In this document: one piece after another, positions 1-5,163 of the stretch
How positions within the stretch are numbered: the stretch's first letter is position 1
How the letters are laid out: each line of letters starts with the position of its first letter
Assembly: GCA_004357415.1 (NCBI GenBank)
Contig: SMVY01000019.1
Location: 1 to 7,960 of the forward strand
DNA: 7,960 bases
From: Gemmatimonadota bacterium
Lineage (GTDB): Bacteria > Gemmatimonadota > Gemmatimonadetes > Gemmatimonadales > GWC2-71-9
Direction of reading: 5' to 3'
The notes under the pieces: generated by a model
The model's database searches: none
Told to the model about the DNA's origin: nothing
What the model saw: the letters and a program-made list of their open reading frames with translations, nothing else
Program-made: the position numbers and the translations under genes

Positions 1-1
1 C

Positions 2-313
2 CACCATGAGACCGAGCTACGACGATTCCTGGGGTTCCAGCAGGGGCCTGACTTCGTGGCGGAGCTGCGCGTCGGGCTCGGCAAGATTCACCTGCTGCAC
101 CGCCGGCCGGAGCAGGCGTATGCCGAGTGGCGCGCGGTAGCCGACCTCGACCCGCCGGCGCCGGTGTCGGCCGAGGCGCTGTACTGGTCGGGTATCGCCC
201 GGTTTCAGCAGCAGAAGAAGTCGGTCGACTGGTTGCGTGAGTATTGGTCGGAACTGGGCGAGCGTTTTCCCGACAGCCGGTGGTGGACGCATGCTGATGT
301 GTGGGAGAGTTGA
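2..313 (+). CDS. C-terminal part of a TPR-like protein, probably thioredoxin-fold/TPR family (5' end outside window)
   Basis: Open from the window edge in the frame beginning at base 2; 103 residues are visible, ending in two stops in a row (TGA TAG, 311-316). A GTG at 56 opens the same frame, but coding continues upstream of it, so it is not the likely start. The visible part is helical and TPR-like: an AxLRVGLGKIHLL helix, then EQAYAEWRAVADLDP, then SAEALYWSGIARF, and a last helix ending ERFPDSRWWTHADVW. The EALYW-G-AR and RFPDS-W pattern is what I associate with the C-terminus of bacterial proteins in which a thioredoxin fold is followed by TPR-like repeats. No CxxC motif can be seen because that part would lie upstream, so the thioredoxin assignment is inference; a plain TPR protein is the alternative. 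It converges on the minus-strand gene block and is not part of it. Confidence 0.6.
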   Translation, partial: HHETELRRFLGFQQGPDFVAELRVGLGKIHLLHRRPEQAYAEWRAVADLDPPAPVSAEALYWSGIARFQQQKKSVDWLREYWSELGERFPDSRWWTHADVWES

Positions 314-317
314 TAGT

Positions 318-331
318 GCGCAGGGCGCAGG
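318..331. repeat. Two-copy 7-base tandem repeat (GCGCAGG)
   Basis: Copies at 318-324 and 325-331 are identical and start just after the tandem stops of the left-edge gene. It is too short to assign a role. Confidence 0.5.
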
Positions 332-414
332 GAGTCCAGGCTCAAGTAGGTGTTTTTTGCTGTGGTAGTTAAGAATCGTAGCTTGATTTCGGAACGTACC
401 TGAGAAACGCTTGG

Positions 415-430
415 GCAGCCCCGCAGCCCC
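415..430. repeat. Two-copy 8-base tandem repeat (GCAGCCCC)
   Basis: Copies at 415-422 and 423-430 are identical. They lie 5 bases beyond the metallopeptidase stop codon. They may be a small strand-slippage duplication; no function is claimed. Confidence 0.6.
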
Positions 431-434
431 GCCC

Positions 435-1388
435 TTACGCCATCCTGATGCCTCGCGCGACGTCGTCGGCCTGGCGCAGCTGCTTGCTCGAGGCCCGGAG
501 GGCGTAGGCAACGCCCCGCTCGCTTACCATGGCGGCGGCCATGCGGTAGCCGAGGTAATAGCCGGCCCGTTCCGGAATCACTCGGCCGCCCACCAGGCGT
601 GATGCTGGACTCATCCCGCCGGTGAGGTACCGCAATCTGAGCCCGAGGGCGGCGCGGTCGAGATCGGGCTCGCTAGAGCGCCGCAAGAACGCCTCCAATT
701 CGCGGAGGCGATGATACTGCCGCCGGGCGTACCCAAAATAATCTGCCGGATCAAACCCGGTGACCACGGCCTGGGATGCGTGGACCGCCAACCCTTCGTT
801 GAGCATCAGCTCGTCGAGCGCGATCCGGCTCCCGGCCTGCCACACGTCGTAGTGTCCGCCGCTGCTTTCGATCAGCCTCTTGATGTCGCTGAGGCTCTCG
901 GGTGAGGTATAGCGCACCGTATGCGCCAACTCGTGCGCCATCCACAACGGGATGAGCCGAGGGTCGAGACCCATACCGAATGTTCCCGGATTGACGCTGC
1001 CGGTGAAGTGCTCCACGGCCACGAAGGCGACCCCGCGCCCGTGGACCACGAGCTCTCCGGCGTTGGCGGCGCCGACCCCGACCATGAGGTAGCTGTCGCT
1101 GGGGCGGTCGATTTCGAGAACGTCCTCGGCGCGGGCCAGGGTGTCCTCCAGCAGAGCCGTGAGGTCCACACTCTCGAGCAGCGCTATGAGGTCGGTACGG
1201 TCGGCGGTGATGGTGCGCTCGATGACCTCTTCACTCTGAGGGCTGTCGGGGTCGATGACGTAGTTGTGCCAATAGGCGGTGAGTACCGACCGGTGCGCGT
1301 CGAGATAGTGCTGATACGCTGCGCGGCGATCGCGAGCCTTGAGAACGGCGAGGAATTCGGGGACGAGGTTGATGAGCACGCGACACAA
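435..1388 (-). CDS. Putative HExxH zinc metallopeptidase (gluzincin-like, DUF2268-like)
   Basis: Predicted zinc-dependent peptidase of up to 317 residues. Visible features: the HELAH zinc motif at residues 152-156, with H152 and H156 as ligands and E153 as catalytic base; a second motif LMLNEGLAVHAS with E198 as the likely third ligand, about 42 residues downstream as in gluzincins; and a late AGYYLGYRM motif (275-283) that recalls the GYxxGY segment of DUF2268-type proteases. The N-terminal ~100 residues are helical and charged. I see no clear signal peptide or membrane segment, so the mature protein is probably cytoplasmic unless the start is wrong. The start is uncertain: TTG at 1388 or GTG at 1379 (314 residues), with an in-frame TGA 27 bases before the TTG and no Shine-Dalgarno before either. 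It ends in TAA. It follows the rhomboid gene on the same strand after 75-84 bases. The substrate is unknown; the zinc-peptidase call rests on the paired HExxH and NEG motifs. Confidence 0.75.
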   Translation of the reverse strand: MCRVLINLVPEFLAVLKARDRRAAYQHYLDAHRSVLTAYWHNYVIDPDSPQSEEVIERTITADRTDLIALLESVDLTALLEDTLARAEDVLEIDRPSDSYLMVGVGAANAGELVVHGRGVAFVAVEHFTGSVNPGTFGMGLDPRLIPLWMAHELAHTVRYTSPESLSDIKRLIESSGGHYDVWQAGSRIALDELMLNEGLAVHASQAVVTGFDPADYFGYARRQYHRLRELEAFLRRSSEPDLDRAALGLRLRYLTGGMSPASRLVGGRVIPERAGYYLGYRMAAAMVSERGVAYALRASSKQLRQADDVARGIRMA

Positions 1389-1414
1389 TACGAAATGTCG
1401 GGGTGCGAGGTCAA
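1385..1414 (-). promoter_or_regulatory. Possible sigma70-like promoter for the metallopeptidase gene
   Basis: On the minus strand TTGACC (1414-1409) is followed after 18 bases by TATTGT (1390-1385). The -35-like box matches the consensus at 5 of 6 bases, and the -10-like box keeps the key first TA and final T. Transcription would begin near 1378-1379, at the in-frame GTG, which would give a leaderless mRNA and would explain the missing ribosome binding site. It is based on pattern only and could be chance. Confidence 0.3.
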
Positions 1415-1424
1415 TAGGTCACCC

Positions 1425-1448
1425 GGGAGGAGGGATCTGGGAGCTGGG
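1425..1448 (+). repeat. G-quadruplex motif with exact 7-base periodicity
   Basis: Four GGG runs start at 1425, 1432, 1439 and 1446, each separated by a four-base loop (AGGA, ATCT, AGCT). This satisfies the usual G3N1-7 quadruplex pattern. The last two units form the perfect tandem CTGGGAG at 1437-1450. The element lies in the gap between the rhomboid stop and the metallopeptidase start. The G-rich strand is the template strand for those genes, so any quadruplex would form in template DNA and the mRNA would be C-rich. Confidence 0.6.
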
Positions 1449-1463
1449 AGCGTCGCCGGTGGG

Positions 1464-2294
1464 TTAGCTGTCTTTTTTCCGCTTGGCGGACACGTCGCTG
1501 AGAAATTGTCGTTCCGCTGGCGTGAGGCTGTCCATGCCTTGGGCACTGATCTTGTCGAGCACACGATCCATTTCGACCGTTACCAGATCCTTCTCGCCGC
1601 GGCGCCTGGGCCGCGGCTTCGGTGTCTGCTCGACGGCGGCCTCGGCTGGCTGGGGACGACTCACCAGCACGCGTTCGCGGACGATGCTCCGCGGAATCGG
1701 AACCGGCCGGGAATAGCTCTGGACGCGCATGTAGATGAACCCGACCAACGCACCGCCCAAGTGGGCCCAGTGTGCCACCATGGAGTTGGCGCCCAGCATG
1801 GCGGCAAGGAAGTCGAGCGAGATGATTCCGATGACGATGTAGCGCGTCTTGATCGGCACCGGCAACGGGAAGATGATCATCTCCGCGTCCGGCCAATACA
1901 TGGTGTAGGCCACGCCGATACCCAAGACGGCAGCCGAGGCGCCCACGAACGGGGCCACCGGTGCACCGACGGCCGACACCAACAAGGAGAGCAGTGGTCC
2001 ACCGAGGCCGCAGTACAGGTAAAACAATAAGAACACCCGGCTTCCCATGCGTTCCTCGAGGGGGGTGCCCCAGAAGAACAACAGCAGCATGTTGACCGCC
2101 AGATGCCACAGGCTGCCGTGGACGAACATGTAGCTGAGGTAGGTCCAGGGCTCGGCGAACGGCTGCTGGGGGTCGAATGCCAGAGACCCGGCCAGGGCCG
2201 GGGTGAGGGTCATGAGCAGGAGCAGCACCACAGCATTGGCGATGATCAGTCGCCAGACCCAAGGGGTCATGCTGTGGTATGGTAGCCGGCTCAT
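1464..2294 (-). CDS. Rhomboid family intramembrane serine protease with charged C-terminal tail
   Basis: Predicted 276-residue intramembrane serine protease that would cleave membrane-spanning substrates in the inner membrane. The first helix is about residues 13-36. The loop/TM2 region carries HGSLWHLAVNM, with H64 and N68 in the HxxxN pattern of the oxyanion region, followed by GTPLEERMGS. The catalytic serine is S120 in GASAAVLGI (GASA in place of the commoner GxSG), and the catalytic histidine is H178 in AHWAHLGG. Further hydrophobic segments lie near 86-109, 117-133, 151-170 and 173-187, so about six helices in all. After ~190 comes a soluble tail with a KPRPRRRGEK stretch and a final module, VLDKISAQGMDSLTPAERQF, of a kind found at the end of many rhomboids (DUF6576-like, from memory). 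The ATG at 2294 is chosen because AGAGGAG lies 6 bases upstream; reading further upstream would run into ddl. It lies 19 bases downstream of ddl and is probably co-transcribed. Confidence 0.93.
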   Translation of the reverse strand: MSRLPYHSMTPWVWRLIIANAVVLLLLMTLTPALAGSLAFDPQQPFAEPWTYLSYMFVHGSLWHLAVNMLLLFFWGTPLEERMGSRVFLLFYLYCGLGGPLLSLLVSAVGAPVAPFVGASAAVLGIGVAYTMYWPDAEMIIFPLPVPIKTRYIVIGIISLDFLAAMLGANSMVAHWAHLGGALVGFIYMRVQSYSRPVPIPRSIVRERVLVSRPQPAEAAVEQTPKPRPRRRGEKDLVTVEMDRVLDKISAQGMDSLTPAERQFLSDVSAKRKKDS

Positions 2295-2300
2295 GTGACG

Positions 2301-2307
2301 CTCCTCT
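2301..2307 (-). promoter_or_regulatory. Ribosome binding site of the rhomboid gene
   Basis: AGAGGAG on the minus strand, 6 bases before the ATG at 2294. It is the strongest Shine-Dalgarno site in the block and fixes the start at 2294 rather than at the longer open frame reaching 2402, which overlaps ddl. Confidence 0.8.
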
Positions 2308-2313
2308 AACGAC

Positions 2314-3351
2314 TTATAACGCAGGCCCCGGCCAGGAAAGTTCCGCACTCTCCGGCACCACCGCCAGGCGGCAGACCCGCTCACACAGGTCTGCAAAGTC
2401 AATGCCGGACGCCCGGGCCGACTGCGGCAGGAGACTGGTGGCCGTCAAGCCCGGGAGGGTATTCGCTTCTAAACAGACAAGCTGGCCGGTGGGTGTCAAG
2501 CGAAAATCAACACGGCTGTAGCCGCCGAGTTTGAGCGTCTGGTGAGCGGTCAGTGCCAGCCGCCGAACATCGTCGCGCACCCGGTCATCGAGATCGGCGG
2601 GGAAGATCTCCTGTGACATGCCGGGAGTGTACTTGCATTGGTAGTCGAAGATCCGGTGTTGGGGTATGATCTCTCCCACTGAGAGCGCTTCCCCGCCGAG
2701 GATGCCCACGGTGACTTCCCGGCCCGGTACGTACGCTTCGATCATGACTTCGTCGTCGAAGCGGCCAGCCTCGTCGATGGCGGCTGCCAGGTCGGCGGGT
2801 TCGTCAACCAGGGTGAGCCCCACGGTCGACCCCTGTTTCGACGGTTTGACGATGACGGGCCAGCCGAGTTGCCGGTCCACCTCGGCCCGGGTGGACGGGG
2901 CCATCAGCCAGTCGGCGGTGTCCACCCCCGCGTGGCGGAACAGTTGCTTGGACAGATCCTTGTCCATCGCCACCGCGCTCCCCAGCTGACCACTCCCGGT
3001 GTAGGGTGTGCCCAGTACCTCCAGCAGGGCCTGGAGTGTGCCGTCTTCTCCCCAGCCACCGTGGAGCGCGAGGAACAGGACATCGGCCTCCCGCACCGCA
3101 GTGGATTGTGCCAACTCCGTCAGCAGGAAGTCTCGCTCGTGAACCCGGAGGCTGTCGGGGGTCGGCGGTTCGGCGCTCACGGCTTGGCCCAGGAACACCG
3201 GTTCGTCCTCGGGCGAGACGTCACCTCGTGCCGTATCGACGATGGCGACCTGATGGGCTCGTTCGCGGAGGGCCGCGACCACTTGCCCGGCCGATGCGAT
3301 GGCGACGTCGCGCTCCATCGAGGTGCCGCCGGTGAGGACGGTAACCCGCAC
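2314..3351 (-). CDS. ddl: D-alanine--D-alanine ligase (ATP-grasp)
   Basis: Joins two D-alanines with ATP in the cytoplasm, making the dipeptide that MurF adds to peptidoglycan precursors (EC 6.3.2.4). At 345 residues it is slightly longer than typical Ddl. N-terminal domain: LTGGTSMERDVAIAS with the catalytic E13, and LALHGGWGEDGTLQ with H97. ATP-grasp core: DKDLSK (130-135), IVKPSKQGSTVG with K169 and S175, EAYVPGRE (205-212), and the omega-loop DYQCKYTPG. Y241 in this loop aligns with E. coli DdlB Y216; keeping Tyr rather than Phe predicts D-Ala-D-Ala rather than D-Ala-D-Lac product. RVDF and LEANTLPGLT supply the metal ligands D282, E295 and N297. All key residues are present, so it should be active. 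The start is GTG at 3351, one base after the cbs stop and with no clear Shine-Dalgarno, so translation probably depends on ribosomes finishing cbs. It ends in TAA. Confidence 0.96.
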   Translation of the reverse strand: MRVTVLTGGTSMERDVAIASAGQVVAALRERAHQVAIVDTARGDVSPEDEPVFLGQAVSAEPPTPDSLRVHERDFLLTELAQSTAVREADVLFLALHGGWGEDGTLQALLEVLGTPYTGSGQLGSAVAMDKDLSKQLFRHAGVDTADWLMAPSTRAEVDRQLGWPVIVKPSKQGSTVGLTLVDEPADLAAAIDEAGRFDDEVMIEAYVPGREVTVGILGGEALSVGEIIPQHRIFDYQCKYTPGMSQEIFPADLDDRVRDDVRRLALTAHQTLKLGGYSRVDFRLTPTGQLVCLEANTLPGLTATSLLPQSARASGIDFADLCERVCRLAVVPESAELSWPGPAL

Positions 3352-3352
3352 C

Positions 3353-4756
3353 TCAGCGGCCGCCGATGAGTTGTTGCAGGAGATCGTAGCGACTGACGAT
3401 GCCGATCAGGGCACCGTCCTCCTCCACGAGCGCGGCGGGCGATTCTCTGGTCAGCATCGGCGCCAGCCGGTCGGACGGAGTGGTCGACTCCACCACCGGG
3501 AGCGGTTTGTCCATGACGTCCCGCACCGGTCGATCGAGCACCGAGGGTTCTTCGAGCGAGCGGATCATCAGGCTTGCCTCGACCAGGCTGCCGATGCAGC
3601 GGCCTTGGTCGACCACCGGTACTTGGCTGACGTCCCACGTCGTCATCAGGTTCAGCGCCTGGCGGACCGCCGCGGTGGGAGCGACGCTCACCAATGGCGG
3701 CGCGCCCGACGTCCGCCGTTGCAGGAGGTCTCCTACGGTGACGCGCGGGATATCGAGGTATTGGTTTTCGCGCATCCAGTCATCGTTGAACTGTTTGCTG
3801 AGATAGCGTTCCCCGGTGTCGGTGAGGATGGTGACGACGCAGGCGTCGGGATCGTCGATCTCGCGGGCTATCTCAAGTGCCAGATGGACGTTCATGCCGG
3901 CCGAGCCACCGAGCAGGATGCCCTCTTCGCGAGCCACGCGCCGGGCCATGAGGAAGGAATCGCGGTCGGACACCTGACGCCATTCGTCGATGTAGTCGAA
4001 CCAGATGGTGGTGGGAATCTTGTCGCCGCCTACGCCCTCGACCTTGTACGGCTCGCCCTCGCCCATCTGCCCGGTCTGGGCATAGCCGGCGTAGAGCGAT
4101 CCTTGGGGGTCGCCGGCTATGATGCGAATTTCGCTGCGTTGTTCCTTGAGGTACTTGCCGGCGCCGCTCACGGTGCCGCCGGTGCCGGCACCGGCCACGA
4201 AGTGGGTCACCTTCCCGCCGGTCTGGTGCCACACTTCAGGTCCGGTGGTCTGGTAGTGGGCTTCGGGGTTGACGTCGTTGAAGAACTGGTTGGCCATAAT
4301 GGCGCCCGGAGTGTCCTTGACGATCTGCTTGGCCTTCATGACATAGTTCTCGGGATGATCGGCCGGCACGGCGGTGGGAGTGATCACCACCTCGGCGCCG
4401 TAGGCCCGAAGCAGTCGCACTTTTTCCTGTGACATCTTGTCGGGCATGGTGAAGATGCAACGATAGCCCTTGAGAGCCGCGGCGATGGCCAGGCCGACGC
4501 CGGTGTTGCCGGAGGTGCCTTCCACCACCGTGCCACCGGGTTTGAGGGTGCCGTCGCGTTCGGCGGCCTCGATGATGGCCAAACCTATCCGGTCCTTGAC
4601 GGAGCCACCCGGGTTGGCGAACTCGGCCTTGCCGTAGACCGGTGTCCGGATGCCGGCGCCAACCCGTGCGAGGCGGATCAACGGTGTCCAACCGATGGTG
4701 TCGAGGACCGAATCGTAGGGTGTGGGGTGTGGCGGAGTGGGGGAGGGGGTGCTCAT
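3353..4756 (-). CDS. cbs: Cystathionine beta-synthase (PLP enzyme with C-terminal CBS domain pair)
   Basis: A 467-residue fold-type II PLP enzyme followed by a Bateman module. The likely reaction is serine (or an activated serine) plus homocysteine to cystathionine (EC 4.2.1.22). Residues 1-14 are a Pro/Thr-rich tail with no heme-binding domain, as is usual in bacteria. K54 in NPGGSVKDRIG holds PLP; TSGNTG (81-86) binds the substrate carboxylate; GAGTGGT (189-195) binds the PLP phosphate; GGSAG with S285 contacts the pyridine ring. DPQGS (217-221), VEGVGGDKIP and the maRRvareEGiLlGGS block resemble CBS more than CysK. Two CBS motifs lie at about 339-401 and 410-465; in this family they bind nucleotides or S-adenosylmethionine and tune activity. 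Cysteine synthase with CBS domains is the main alternative. The ATG at 4756 overlaps the TonB-C stop (ATGA) and has GGAGGG 8 bases upstream. ddl follows after one base. Confidence 0.88.
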   Translation of the reverse strand: MSTPSPTPPHPTPYDSVLDTIGWTPLIRLARVGAGIRTPVYGKAEFANPGGSVKDRIGLAIIEAAERDGTLKPGGTVVEGTSGNTGVGLAIAAALKGYRCIFTMPDKMSQEKVRLLRAYGAEVVITPTAVPADHPENYVMKAKQIVKDTPGAIMANQFFNDVNPEAHYQTTGPEVWHQTGGKVTHFVAGAGTGGTVSGAGKYLKEQRSEIRIIAGDPQGSLYAGYAQTGQMGEGEPYKVEGVGGDKIPTTIWFDYIDEWRQVSDRDSFLMARRVAREEGILLGGSAGMNVHLALEIAREIDDPDACVVTILTDTGERYLSKQFNDDWMRENQYLDIPRVTVGDLLQRRTSGAPPLVSVAPTAAVRQALNLMTTWDVSQVPVVDQGRCIGSLVEASLMIRSLEEPSVLDRPVRDVMDKPLPVVESTTPSDRLAPMLTRESPAALVEEDGALIGIVSRYDLLQQLIGGR

Positions 4757-5163
4757 GGCTGGATCCCTCCGGGGAATCGGAATTCTACTGGTTGGATAAA
4801 CGCCGCCGCCACCGGTTCTCCCTGGCGCACCGCCGGCGAGAAACGCAGCTGGCCGGCACCGACGAGGGCCGCCGAATCGAGGGCCGGGTAGCCGCTCGAC
4901 TCGAACACCTGACTCGAGTCGGGCACCAAGCCGCCCGCGGCATCGACGTAGAGCTTGAGGAGGACGGTTCCTTCGATGCCTTGGTCGAACAACGCTCGGG
5001 GGTATTCGATGGGTGAGTCCGCGTTCAGGGCCACGGGCGGGAGTTCCTTGCGGTTCGCGGCCGGTTGGTCCGGCGGCAGGCTGACCACTCCGTCATCGGG
5101 CTGGCTGCAAGCGATCAGCGCCAGTGCGGCGAGGGCAGCGAGAGTTGTGGCGGCGCGGGTCAT
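4753..5163 (-). CDS. Small lipoprotein with TonB C-terminal domain
   Basis: A 136-residue envelope protein. It begins MTRAATTLAALAALALIAC: a short basic N-terminus, a hydrophobic stretch and the lipobox LIAC, so it should be cleaved before C19 and lipidated. A Pro-rich linker of about 30 residues follows, then a TonB C-terminal (energy-transducer) domain from about residue 50 to 131. This shows the usual marks: IEYPRALFDQGIEGTVLLKL, VDAAGG, SSGYPALDSAAL and LRFSPAVRQG, ending in PVEFRF. Classical TonB is anchored by an N-terminal transmembrane helix and couples ExbBD to outer-membrane receptors. A lipid anchor with a short linker makes energy transduction doubtful, so a structural or binding role is at least as likely. 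There is no exbB, exbD or receptor gene in view. ATG at 5163 overlaps the mutS stop (ATGA), with AAGGA 6 bases upstream. Its stop overlaps the cbs start. Confidence 0.88.
   Translation of the reverse strand: MTRAATTLAALAALALIACSQPDDGVVSLPPDQPAANRKELPPVALNADSPIEYPRALFDQGIEGTVLLKLYVDAAGGLVPDSSQVFESSGYPALDSAALVGAGQLRFSPAVRQGEPVAAAFIQPVEFRFPGGIQP
4765..4770 (-). promoter_or_regulatory. Ribosome binding site of cbs
   Basis: GGAGGG on the minus strand, 8 bases before the ATG at 4756 and inside the last codons of the TonB-C gene. It supports the ATG overlapping the upstream stop as the true start. Confidence 0.7.

Larger units (their letters stand above)
314..434. other. Convergent intergenic gap with two short tandem repeats
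   Basis: These 121 bases separate the stops of two converging genes. I found no convincing GC-rich hairpin followed by a T run for either direction; the only T run on the + strand (353-358) has no matching stem before it. The gap holds two perfect two-copy tandem repeats: GCGCAGG at 318-331 and GCAGCCCC at 415-430. The latter continues into GCCC, giving three G-runs on the minus strand just past the metallopeptidase stop. No small gene or RNA is evident. Confidence 0.5.

Noticed and set aside
56..313. GTG at 56 as the start of a complete 85-residue protein
   Set aside because: The frame stays open and reads as helix-forming coding sequence back to the window edge (including RRFLGFQQGPDF, which fits the family pattern), so the gene is truncated by the window.
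340..358. Possible terminator for the left-edge + strand gene (T run at 353-358)
   Set aside because: No GC-rich inverted repeat precedes the T run, so an intrinsic terminator cannot be supported.
921..2030. Long open frame of 369 codons on the + strand, opposite the metallopeptidase and rhomboid genes
   Set aside because: It lies wholly antisense to two genes with clear catalytic motifs, its product is rich in His/Arg/Asp/Gly with no recognisable domain, and long antisense frames are common in GC-rich DNA.
1411..2262. Minus-strand frame of 283 codons overlapping the rhomboid gene in another frame
   Set aside because: Its product is Arg/His/Pro-rich and low in complexity, typical of an off-frame reading of GC-rich coding DNA, while the other frame encodes a complete rhomboid.
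2295..2402. N-terminal extension of the rhomboid frame by 36 codons, up to 2402
   Set aside because: It overlaps the 3' end of ddl, has no hydrophobic or conserved character, and the strong AGAGGAG site fixes the start at 2294.
3299..4432. Long open frame of 377 codons on the + strand, opposite cbs and the start of ddl
   Set aside because: It is antisense to cbs, whose PLP-enzyme motifs are unambiguous. The translation is the mirror of the cbs codon pattern and shows no domain of its own.
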